Below are positions 1 through 6,565 of a stretch of DNA of 10,740 nt, in pieces. Within the stretch, counting starts at the first letter, position 1; every line of letters starts with the position of its first letter. This stretch comes from an uncultured bacterium (GTDB lineage Bacteria; Bacillota; Clostridia; Oscillospirales; Acutalibacteraceae). Where the stretch lies: the NCBI GenBank assembly GCA_945949625.1, contig CAMFFI010000024.1, positions 1 to 10,740 of the forward strand, written 5' to 3'. Made by a program: the position numbers and the translations under genes. Under the pieces are notes generated by a model that did not search any database, was not told the DNA's origin, and worked only from the letters and a program-made list of their open reading frames with translations.

Positions 1-22
1 AAAACTGTATAAACATACACAA

Positions 23-66
23 AACCGCAGGTGATGAATTAAAATTGCCTGCGGTTAATTGTTTTT
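23..66 (+). terminator. Rho-independent terminator of an upstream gene
   Basis: A perfect 9-base-pair stem, AACCGCAGG (23-31) with CCTGCGGTT (48-56), encloses a 16-base A+T-rich loop and is followed by a T-rich run ending in GTTTTTG (61-67). This is the form of an intrinsic terminator reading rightward. The A-rich flank on the left (ACAAAA) could give partial termination in the other direction. The gene it ends lies outside the window; a regulator of the following exporter is common in this position, but none is visible. Confidence 0.7.
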
Positions 67-100
67 GTAAAATGTATTTTTTGACCTGTCTGCATTTACG

Positions 101-161
101 GGTGAAGTTCACCTGATGTTTTATCTTCACATCAGAAATGTTGTGTTTATCAATATAAACA
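101..161. promoter_or_regulatory. Cluster of three inverted repeats upstream of the ABC exporter promoter
   Basis: Three dyads follow one another. The first is GGTGAA-G-TTCACC (101-113), an exact 13-base palindrome around one central base. The second is CTGATGT (113-119) with ACATCAG (129-135), 7 base pairs and a 9-base loop. The third is TGTTTAT (144-150) with ATAAACA (155-161), 7 base pairs and a CAAT loop. They lie 37 to 100 bases upstream of the -10 box, a plausible place for repressor or activator binding. The regulator is not identifiable; the exact palindrome is the best operator candidate. Confidence 0.35.
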
Positions 162-197
162 TTTTACGCCGATTGCTCTTTTATTTTTTCTTCTCTA

Positions 198-206
198 TGA
201 TATAAT
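198..206 (+). promoter_or_regulatory. Extended -10 promoter of the ABC exporter operon
   Basis: TGATATAAT is a perfect consensus -10 hexamer (201-206) with the TG extension one base upstream (198-199). The hexamer 17 bases further upstream is CTTTTA, a poor -35 match, which fits an extended -10 promoter that depends little on the -35. Transcription would begin near 212-214 and give a leader of about 50 bases before the first gene. Confidence 0.6.
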
Positions 207-216
207 AAGAATATGT

Positions 217-259
217 ACCGCCGCAGGCAAACTGCGGCAATAAATTATTTTCAGGCGGT
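217..259 (+). promoter_or_regulatory. Structured 5' leader overlapping the ribosome binding site
   Basis: The leader contains a 7-base-pair hairpin, GCCGCAG (220-226) with CTGCGGC (232-238), loop GCAAA. The only Shine-Dalgarno candidate for the first ABC gene is AGGCGG (253-258), weak and just 4 bases from the ATG. GGCGGT (254-259) is exactly complementary to ACCGCC (217-222), which shares three bases with the hairpin's left arm. The two pairings therefore compete: one leaves the ribosome site free and the other covers it. No known riboswitch is recognised here, and a regulatory role is inference. Confidence 0.3.
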
Positions 260-262
260 TAT

Positions 263-1996
263 ATGTATAAATTATTAAAAGGTTTTTTAAAGGATTATAA
301 ATTTCAATTGATTGTCGGCCCCTTATGCAAGCTGTTAGAGGCAATTTTCGAGCTTATTGTGCCTTTGGTAATGGCGAGCATAATAGACGTGGGCGTTGCA
401 AACAGGGACACCGATTATGTGCTTAAAATGGGCGGACTTATGGTGCTTTTAGGAGTTGTGGGACTTTGCAGTGCATTGGTCTGCCAGTATAATGCCTCTG
501 TTGCATCACAGGGAACAGGCACTAAAATCCGCAACGCTCTTTTTAAGCACATAAACACCCTTTCTCACAAGGAGCTGGACAAGCTGGGAACACCGTCGCT
601 TATTACAAGAATGACAAACGACATTAATCAGGTGCAAAACGCTGTGGCTATGCTTATCAGACTTGTTATCAGAGCGCCTTTCCTTGTTATAGGCGCAATG
701 GTAATGGCTATGATTATTAATCTTAAGCTTTCGTTAATATTCTTTGCGGCAGGAATTCTGATTGCTCTTGTGCTTTATTTTGTAATGTCAAAAAGCGTTC
801 CTTTTTTCAAGGCTATTCAGAAAAAACTGGATAAGGTTTCGCTGGTTTCAAGGGAAAATCTTTCGGGAAACAGAGTTATCAGAGCCTTTTCAAAGCAAAA
901 GCAGGAACAACAGCGCTTTGAGGAAATATCCGACGACCTGTCCTCTACCTCAATAAAAATCGGTAAGCTGTCGGCTTTGCTTTCTCCCGTTACCTATGTT
1001 ATTACAAACCTTGCTATTGTGCTGATTGTATGGTTCGGCTCAAAGGACGCAAACGGCGGAATGATTATGTCCGGCGATATTATTGCCCTTGTAAACTATA
1101 TGACGCAGATTCTCCTTGCAATGGTAGTTGTTGCAAACTTAGTTGTGCTTTTTACAAAGGCTTCTGCGTCTGCCGCAAGAATCAATCAGGTTTTTGAAAC
1201 AAAAAGCACTGTCACCGAAAACCCGAAAACCCATTTATCCCCCCATAAAAACGCGCCGAAAATTGAATTTGACAAGGTGAGCTTTTCGTACAGCAAAGGC
1301 AAAAACGCCCTTGAGGATATTTCCTTTAAAATAAACAGGGGTGAAACCGTAGGCATTATAGGCGGAACAGGAAGCGGAAAATCAACTCTGATTAATCTTA
1401 TTCCCAGATTTTATGACGCAACAGAGGGAAGCGTGCTTGTTGACGGAGAAAATGTAAAGGATTATCCTTTCAGCCTGTTAAGAAAACAAATAGGAATTGT
1501 TCCTCAGCAATCGGTACTTTTCAGCGGAACCGTAAGAGATAATATGAAGTGGCAAAACGAAAACGCAACAGATGAAGAAATCCTAAAAGCTCTGGAAATT
1601 GCTCAGGCAAAGGATTTTGTACTGGAAAAGCCTATGGGACTTGACGCTCCCGTCACTCAGGGAGGTAAGAATTTTTCTGGAGGACAAAGGCAAAGGCTTT
1701 GCATTGCACGAGCCATTGTATCAAAGCCTGAAATACTTATTCTTGACGACAGCTTTTCTGCCCTTGACTTTGCAACCGACGCCGCTTTAAGAAAGGCTCT
1801 TAAGGAGCAGACCGAAAATATGACGGTGATTATAGTTTCTCAAAGATGCTCAACAATAAAAAATTCAGACCTTATTCTTGTGCTTGACGACGGCAGACTT
1901 GTTGGAAAAGGCATACACAGGGAGCTGTTTGAAAGCTGTAAAGCATATGAGGAAATTTGCCTTTCTCAGCTTGAAAAAGAGGAGGTGCTGAAATGA
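263..1996 (+). CDS. Heterodimeric ABC exporter subunit with degenerate ATPase site
   Basis: A 577-residue half-transporter of the multidrug/lipid exporter class (the MsbA/LmrCD/BmrCD/TM287-288 type). The N-terminal part, about residues 15-300, is a six-helix transmembrane domain. A nucleotide-binding domain follows from about 335. Walker A is GGTGSGKST (367-375, Lys373), the Q-loop region reads IGIVPQQ, and the signature is FSGGQ (471-475). Walker B ends in Asp495, followed by Asp496 where active enzymes have the catalytic Glu. The switch residue is Gln527, not His. These two changes mark the subunit carrying the non-hydrolysing site of a heterodimer, with an intact signature that serves the partner's working site. 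The start is the ATG after a weak AGGCGG site. The stop overlaps the next gene's ATG, so translation is probably coupled. The substrate cannot be read from sequence; drugs, lipids and peptides are all possible. Confidence 0.93.
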   Translation: MYKLLKGFLKDYKFQLIVGPLCKLLEAIFELIVPLVMASIIDVGVANRDTDYVLKMGGLMVLLGVVGLCSALVCQYNASVASQGTGTKIRNALFKHINTLSHKELDKLGTPSLITRMTNDINQVQNAVAMLIRLVIRAPFLVIGAMVMAMIINLKLSLIFFAAGILIALVLYFVMSKSVPFFKAIQKKLDKVSLVSRENLSGNRVIRAFSKQKQEQQRFEEISDDLSSTSIKIGKLSALLSPVTYVITNLAIVLIVWFGSKDANGGMIMSGDIIALVNYMTQILLAMVVVANLVVLFTKASASAARINQVFETKSTVTENPKTHLSPHKNAPKIEFDKVSFSYSKGKNALEDISFKINRGETVGIIGGTGSGKSTLINLIPRFYDATEGSVLVDGENVKDYPFSLLRKQIGIVPQQSVLFSGTVRDNMKWQNENATDEEILKALEIAQAKDFVLEKPMGLDAPVTQGGKNFSGGQRQRLCIARAIVSKPEILILDDSFSALDFATDAALRKALKEQTENMTVIIVSQRCSTIKNSDLILVLDDGRLVGKGIHRELFESCKAYEEICLSQLEKEEVLK

Positions 1997-3732
1997 AAAA
2001 AACCTCTGTTGTAAAAAAGGTGCTTAAATATTCAAAGCCTTATTTTCCCTATTTTGTACTGGCTCTTGTTTTTGCGGTAATCAGCGTTTCTCTTACCCTT
2101 TACATTCCCGTTCTTATAGGTCAGGCAATTGACAATATTATCGGACCGGGAAATGTTAATTTTGAAAACATCCTGCAGATTTTGCTTTACATTATTATTG
2201 CAATTGCAGGAGTTGCCGTGTTCCAATGGGCTATGAATCACTGCACCAATGCCATAAGCTACAAAACCGTAAGGGACCTGCGAAAGGATATTTTCAAAAA
2301 ATTCAATACCGTTCCCCTTGCATATATAGACTCTCACCCTCACGGCGACTTAATCAGCAGAATGGTAAATGACGTTGACGCAGTGGGCGACGGTCTTATA
2401 CAAATGATTACCCAGCTTTTTTCGGGAGTTGTCACAATTGCGGGAACACTGATTTTTATGGTTTCAATTGATGTGAAAATTGCTCTTGTTGTTGTAATTG
2501 TTACGCCCTTGTCCCTGTTTGTTGCGGCTTTTATCGGCAAGCTTTCCAGCAAGCGTTTCAAAGAACAGCAGATACTTCAGGGCGAAATCAGCTCCTATGT
2601 TGAGGAGCTTGTAGGAAATCAGCGTGTTGTTAAGGCTTTTTCCTATGAAGACAGAGCCGTTGAACACTTTGAAGAATATAACGAAAGGCTTTATACCGTG
2701 GGACTTAAGGCGCAGTTTGCAGGCGCACTGGCTAACCCCAGCACACGCTTTGTAAACGGTCTTGTATATGCGGCTGTTGGTATTTTCGGCGCATTAACCG
2801 CTATTTCCGGCGGTATGACCGTAGGCGGTCTGTCCTGCTTTTTAACCTATGCAAATCAATACACAAAGCCCTTTAACGAGGTTACGGGCGTTCTTACACA
2901 GCTTCAGACTGCGCTTGCCGCCGCAAAACGTGTATTTGAGGTTTTGGAGGAGCCCTCGGAAGTTCCCGACAAAAATCTTCCGGCTGTAGCAAAAGAAAAA
3001 ACCGGTACGGTTGAATTTAAAAACGTTTACTTTTCTTATACCGAAAACCAAAGCCTTATAGAAAACTTCTCCTTAAAGGTTAAGCCGGGACAGCATATTG
3101 CAATTGTAGGTCCCACAGGATGCGGAAAAACAACAATGATAAATCTCCTTATGCGTTTTTATGACGTTAAAAAAGGCGAAATTCTTGTGGACGGAGTAAA
3201 TGTTAAGGACTTAAACAGAAGTGATTTGCGAAACAAATTCGGAATGGTTTTGCAGGACAGCTGGCTGTTTAAGGGAACTATAAAGGAAAATTTAAAATAC
3301 GGCAACGAAAATGCAACCGATGAGGAAATCATAAATGCTGCAAAGCAAGCCTACGCTCACAGCTTTATAATGCGTACTCCCAAGGGCTACGACACTGTAA
3401 TTACCGAGGACGGCTCTAACCTTTCTCAAGGTCAGAAACAGCTTTTGTGCATAGCAAGGGCAATGCTTTCAAACCCGTCAATGCTTATTCTTGACGAGGC
3501 AACAAGCTCCATTGATATTCTGACTGAACAGCGTGTTCAGAAGGCTTTTGCAAAGATAATGGAGGGAAGAACCAGCTTTGTAGTTGCACACAGGCTTTCT
3601 ACAATTAAGGAAAGCGATTTAATCCTTGTTATGAACAAGGGCAATATTGTTGAGCAGGGAACTCACGATGAACTGCTTGCAAAAAACGGCTTTTATGCAG
3701 AGCTTTACAACAGTCAGTTTGCAAAGCAGTAA
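1993..3732 (+). CDS. Heterodimeric ABC exporter subunit with the catalytic ATPase site
   Basis: A 579-residue half-transporter and the partner of the preceding gene, with which it shares a 4-base ATGA overlap. GGAGGTG at 1981-1987 is a strong ribosome site 5 bases before the ATG. The membrane domain covers about residues 15-310 and the ATPase domain about 340-579. Walker A is GPTGCGKTT (373-381, Lys379). Walker B has Asp501 followed by the catalytic Glu502, and the switch histidine is His533 (VVAHRLST). Its signature is LSQGQ (477-481), where the second Gly of LSGGQ is replaced by... Gln at residue 479; this altered signature faces the degenerate site of the partner. The pattern is complementary to that of the first subunit and gives one consensus and one degenerate site per dimer, as in TM287/288. 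It acts in the cytoplasmic membrane. Exported compound unknown. Confidence 0.93.
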   Translation: MKKTSVVKKVLKYSKPYFPYFVLALVFAVISVSLTLYIPVLIGQAIDNIIGPGNVNFENILQILLYIIIAIAGVAVFQWAMNHCTNAISYKTVRDLRKDIFKKFNTVPLAYIDSHPHGDLISRMVNDVDAVGDGLIQMITQLFSGVVTIAGTLIFMVSIDVKIALVVVIVTPLSLFVAAFIGKLSSKRFKEQQILQGEISSYVEELVGNQRVVKAFSYEDRAVEHFEEYNERLYTVGLKAQFAGALANPSTRFVNGLVYAAVGIFGALTAISGGMTVGGLSCFLTYANQYTKPFNEVTGVLTQLQTALAAAKRVFEVLEEPSEVPDKNLPAVAKEKTGTVEFKNVYFSYTENQSLIENFSLKVKPGQHIAIVGPTGCGKTTMINLLMRFYDVKKGEILVDGVNVKDLNRSDLRNKFGMVLQDSWLFKGTIKENLKYGNENATDEEIINAAKQAYAHSFIMRTPKGYDTVITEDGSNLSQGQKQLLCIARAMLSNPSMLILDEATSSIDILTEQRVQKAFAKIMEGRTSFVVAHRLSTIKESDLILVMNKGNIVEQGTHDELLAKNGFYAELYNSQFAKQ

Positions 3733-3907
3733 ATGCCTGAATTTCCGACCGCTCCTTATGGAATTTTTGCCCTGTATTCAATGTAGTTTTCTATAAAAGG
3801 AAGATATAGCATAAAATTCCACAAAAATAATGCACATTATTATAAAATCCTTATTTTTTAAACCTGTATTTATAGATTTTTACTAAAATCCGACATTAAA
3901 TTTTGTC
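3733..3907. other. A+T-rich intergenic stretch with several weak inverted repeats
   Basis: No coding potential was found. A long-range inverted repeat, TGGAATTTT (3759-3767) with AAAATTCCA (3813-3821), is perfect over 9 base pairs and encloses 45 bases. Inside the same gap are small hairpins at 3826-3841 (AATAAT/ATTATT, loop GCAC) and 3875-3890 (GATTTT/AAAATC, loop TACT). A short dyad, GACA/TGTC (3892-3907), sits just upstream of the next promoter. None is a convincing intrinsic terminator, because the stems are A+T-only or lack a following T run. Where exporter transcription ends is therefore unclear. Confidence 0.35.
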
Positions 3908-3914
3908 ACATAAA

Positions 3915-3923
3915 TGATATAAT
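3915..3923 (+). promoter_or_regulatory. Extended -10 promoter of the minD-like gene
   Basis: TGATATAAT is the same nine bases as in the promoter before the ABC genes: the consensus TATAAT hexamer at 3918-3923 with TG at 3915-3916. The -35 region 17 bases upstream (ATTAAA) is poor. Transcription should begin near 3930, leaving a leader of about 50 bases. The imperfect GACA/TGTC dyad at 3892-3907 overlaps the -35 region and could bind a regulator. Confidence 0.5.
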
Positions 3924-3979
3924 TCTATTTGCTCTTTTAAATATTTTATGGTAGAATAAACTTGAGGTATCAAAACATT

Positions 3980-4726
3980 ATGAACAAAGTAATAGTAGTG
4001 GCTTCGGGCAAAGGCGGAACAGGCAAATCAACCGTTTGCGTATGTCTGGCAGTTGCCCTTGTAAAACAACAGAAAAAGGTTTTGTTAATTGACTGCGACT
4101 GCGGAATGAGAGGTCTTGACATTATGCTTGATGTTGAAGAAAGCGTTTTGTTTGACACCTCCGACGCCGTAAGCGGTAACTGTGATTACAGCGACGCAGT
4201 TTACAAAAGCCGTCATATTGATAACCTCTATATGCTTGCCGCTCCCTTTGATACTGAAAATGAGGTTAGTCCGGCTGTTTTTTCTCAGCTTGTTGAAAGC
4301 CTGAAAAATGATTATGATTATATTATTATAGATTCCCCGGCAGGAATCGGCTCCGGCTTTGTTACGGCGGCTTATCCTGCGGATATGGCTCTGATAGTTG
4401 CCAACGCCGAGCCTACAAGCCTGCGCGGCGTTATTAAAATCAGGCGAAAGCTTGAAGAGCTTAACAAAAAGAACATACGTCTTGTTATAAATCGTTTTAA
4501 CAGAAAAAAGTTTAACGAACTTGGTTTTTATGATGACCTGGATAAGGTTATTGATGTGGCGCAGACTCAGCTTATTGCTTTAGTCCCCGATGATTTGCAC
4601 CTTTCCTCTGTAATGCAAAGAGGTGAGGCAGGGGTTTGCTGGAGCGCCTGTGCAAATGTGTTTGATTGTCTTGCGTTAAGGATACAGGGAATACAGGTTC
4701 CCCTTGCTTATAAAGGAAATAAATGA
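3980..4726 (+). CDS. minD: MinD-like deviant Walker A ATPase, short C-terminus
   Basis: A 248-residue MinD/ParA-family ATPase. The deviant Walker A is KGGTGKST (11-18) with signature Lys11 and Lys16. The switch region DCDCGMRGLD keeps Asp38, Asp40 and Arg44 at E. coli MinD numbering. Walker B is IIIDSPAGI (Asp118), and NRFN (Asn171) is the base-contacting region. MinD normally binds membrane as an ATP dimer and works with MinC and MinE to position the septum. Here RIQGIQVPL (234-242) aligns with the segment that precedes the amphipathic membrane-targeting helix of MinD, but the protein stops six residues later, so that helix is absent. No minC or minE is adjacent. I chose the ATG at 3980 because GAGGT (3964-3968) precedes it; an in-frame TTG at 3962 has no ribosome site. 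The 41-base gap to the next gene suggests an operon. It may be a MinD paralogue with another job. Confidence 0.8.
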   Translation: MNKVIVVASGKGGTGKSTVCVCLAVALVKQQKKVLLIDCDCGMRGLDIMLDVEESVLFDTSDAVSGNCDYSDAVYKSRHIDNLYMLAAPFDTENEVSPAVFSQLVESLKNDYDYIIIDSPAGIGSGFVTAAYPADMALIVANAEPTSLRGVIKIRRKLEELNKKNIRLVINRFNRKKFNELGFYDDLDKVIDVAQTQLIALVPDDLHLSSVMQRGEAGVCWSACANVFDCLALRIQGIQVPLAYKGNK

Positions 4727-4767
4727 ACGCAAAGGTAGAAGTTTGAATATTAACGGAGGTTTTTAAA

Positions 4768-5163
4768 ATGAACATAGCATTAATAGCTCATGATGAAAAA
4801 AAGGAACTTATGGTTCAGTTTTGTATTGCATATTGCGGTATTTTAAGCAGAAACACTCTTTGTGCAACCGGCACAACAGGAAAAATCGTTTCAGAGGCAA
4901 CAGGTTTAAGAATTCAAAAATTCCTTGCAGGCTCTCAGGGCGGCGGACAGCAGATTGCCGCAAGAATCGCCTGCAACGAGGTAGATATGCTTTTGTTCTT
5001 CAGAGACCCTTTGAACATAAAACCCAACGAGCCCAATGATATGAATCTTTTAAGACTTTGCGATATGCACAACATTCCCGTTGCAACAAACATTGCTACC
5101 GCAGAGGTTCTTATTCACGGTCTTGAAAGAGGCGACCTTGACTGGAGAAATATTTTAAAATAA
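4768..5163 (+). CDS. mgsA: Methylglyoxal synthase homologue with altered catalytic residues
   Basis: A 131-residue protein of the MGS-like fold, the usual length for Firmicute MgsA. MgsA converts dihydroxyacetone phosphate to methylglyoxal and phosphate. Ligand-binding motifs are intact: AHDEKK with His8, Asp9 and Lys12 (E. coli His19, Asp20, Lys23), ATGTTG (33-38), Gly55, and FFRDPL with Asp80 (E. coli Asp91). However, E. coli Asp71, the proposed catalytic base in the GGDQQ motif, is Gly60 here (GGGQQI), and E. coli His98 and Asp101 are Asn87 and Asn90 (PNEPND). The C-terminal VATNIATAE motif is normal. GGAGGT at 4755-4760 gives a strong start. The gene follows the minD-like gene, as mgsA follows min/rodA genes in many Clostridia. 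It may be an inactive sensor of a phosphorylated sugar or an enzyme with changed chemistry. Family assignment is firm, activity doubtful. Confidence 0.88.
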   Translation: MNIALIAHDEKKELMVQFCIAYCGILSRNTLCATGTTGKIVSEATGLRIQKFLAGSQGGGQQIAARIACNEVDMLLFFRDPLNIKPNEPNDMNLLRLCDMHNIPVATNIATAEVLIHGLERGDLDWRNILK

Positions 5164-5182
5164 AATAATTTTACTTGTTTTT

Positions 5183-5200
5183 GGGCGGCTGTTGCTGCCC
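5183..5200 (+). other. G+C-rich hairpin in the mgsA-hisS gap
   Basis: GGGCGGC (5183-5189) pairs with GCTGCCC (5194-5200), seven base pairs including one G-T, with a TGTT loop. The following bases (ATTAATTGTG) are not a T run, so this is not a normal intrinsic terminator on either strand. It lies 20 bases before the hisS ribosome site and could act as a processing or pause site. The 72-base gap is too short for a T-box leader. Confidence 0.35.
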
Positions 5201-5235
5201 ATTAATTGTGTTATGGCATAGGAGGAAGGTTCTTA

Positions 5236-6561
5236 ATGGCACTAATCACCAAAAAAATAAAAGGAACGGAAGATGTTCTTCCCAAGGAAAGCTACAAATG
5301 GCAGTTTGTTGAAGATATAATGAGAAAAGAGGCTCAAAACTACGGCTTTAAGGAAATCCGCACACCTGTTTTTGAGCATACGGAGCTTTTTTCCCGCGGA
5401 GTAGGTCAGACAACTGACGTTGTTCAAAAGGAAATGTACACTTTTGATACAAAAGGAGGAGAATCCGTAACCCTTCGTCCCGAAGGAACAGCCGGCGCTG
5501 CAAGAGCAGTGCTTGAGCATTCGGTACTGAACGACGGTCTTCCCGTTAAAGCCTCTTACTTTGTTTCCTGCTATCGCTATGAAAAGCCTCAGGCCGGCAG
5601 ATTAAGAGAATTTCACCAGTTCGGTCTTGAGGAATACGGCACGTCGGACCCTATTGCAGACGCAGAGCTTATTTGTGCGGCACAGTCGATTTTTGACAGA
5701 CTGCAAATCAAGGAGCTTCACCTTGAAATAAATTCCATAGGATGTCCCAAATGCAGAGGTGAATACCACAAGGCTTTAAGAGCATATTTTGAACAGTATA
5801 AGGATCAGCTATGCGACACCTGTCTGTCAAGACTTGAAAAAAACCCTATGAGAATTCTGGACTGCAAAAGTCCTCAGGATAAAAAAATTGCAGAAAATGC
5901 CCCTAAGGTAATTGATTATTTATGCAACGAATGTAAGGAGCATTTTGAGAAGGTTAAGGAATATCTTGACTGTGCAGGCGTTAAATATATAGTAAACCCA
6001 ACAATTGTAAGAGGTCTTGACTACTACACAAAGACTGTTTTTGAATTTGTTACCGACTTTATCGGCGCACAGGGTACCGTTTGCGGCGGCGGAAGATATG
6101 ACGGTCTTATGGAAGAGCTGGGCGGACAGCACGTTCCCTCGCTTGGCTTTGCAATGGGACTTGAAAGGCTTTTAATGCTTATGGATAAGCAGGGCATTGA
6201 AATTCCAAAGCCCGACACCTGCAATTTGTATATTGCAGGACTTGGCGACAAAGCAAAGGCAAAGGCTTTTTCTCTTGTTAAATTAATGAGAGAAAGCGGA
6301 CTCAGCGCAGAGACAGACGTTGTGGGCAGAGGCTTAAGAGCACAGATGAAATACGCCGATAAAATCAACGCAAAATTCAGTATGGTTTTAGGCGATAATG
6401 AAATTGAAGAAAACAAAGCTAAGCTAAAAAATATGGAAACAGGCGAGCAAAGCGAAATTCCTCTTGACAGTGAAGGCTTTATTGTAAAATTTATTCAGGT
6501 TTTTGTTGACGCTCAGAGCGAGCCTATGGCGGCTTTTTTAACAAAGGATAAAGGAGAATAA
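5236..6561 (+). CDS. hisS: Histidine-tRNA ligase (HisRS)
   Basis: A 441-residue class II synthetase that charges tRNA-His in the cytoplasm. The N-terminus KGTEDVLP is typical of the family. Motif 2 lies at about 112-128 (YRYEKPQAGRLREFHQF). The histidine-binding signature is GLDYYTKTVFEF (260-271), preceded by the TLRPEGTA loop (79-86). Motif 3 is GFAMGLERLL (304-313). The C-terminal anticodon-binding domain starts near 328. The insertion domain carries CPKC (170-173), CDTC (193-196), Cys210 and CNEC (230-233), a possible metal site. I place the start at the ATG at 5236, since AGGAGG (5220-5225) is 10 bases upstream; an in-frame TTG at 5206 would put that ribosome site inside the gene and add ten non-conserved residues. 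It is followed after 4 bases by aspS, an arrangement common in Firmicutes. Confidence 0.97.
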   Translation: MALITKKIKGTEDVLPKESYKWQFVEDIMRKEAQNYGFKEIRTPVFEHTELFSRGVGQTTDVVQKEMYTFDTKGGESVTLRPEGTAGAARAVLEHSVLNDGLPVKASYFVSCYRYEKPQAGRLREFHQFGLEEYGTSDPIADAELICAAQSIFDRLQIKELHLEINSIGCPKCRGEYHKALRAYFEQYKDQLCDTCLSRLEKNPMRILDCKSPQDKKIAENAPKVIDYLCNECKEHFEKVKEYLDCAGVKYIVNPTIVRGLDYYTKTVFEFVTDFIGAQGTVCGGGRYDGLMEELGGQHVPSLGFAMGLERLLMLMDKQGIEIPKPDTCNLYIAGLGDKAKAKAFSLVKLMRESGLSAETDVVGRGLRAQMKYADKINAKFSMVLGDNEIEENKAKLKNMETGEQSEIPLDSEGFIVKFIQVFVDAQSEPMAAFLTKDKGE

Positions 6562-6565
6562 ATCA

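Noticed and set aside
1599..1790. A second + strand frame inside the first ABC gene
   Set aside because: It lies wholly within the conserved ATPase domain in another frame, and its translation matches nothing recognisable.
3962..3979. TTG start adding six residues to the MinD-like protein
   Set aside because: No ribosome site lies upstream of it. GAGGT lies between this TTG and the ATG at 3980, and MinD proteins normally begin right before the conserved VIVVASGKGG strand.
5164..5235. T-box riboswitch before hisS
   Set aside because: T-boxes commonly precede hisS in Firmicutes, but only 72 bases separate mgsA and hisS. I see no T-box core sequence and no terminator/antiterminator pair.
5236..6561. 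CxxC motifs in the HisRS insertion domain as a novelty
   Set aside because: CPxC and CxxC pairs in this region are, as far as I recall, normal for HisRS of Gram-positive bacteria.
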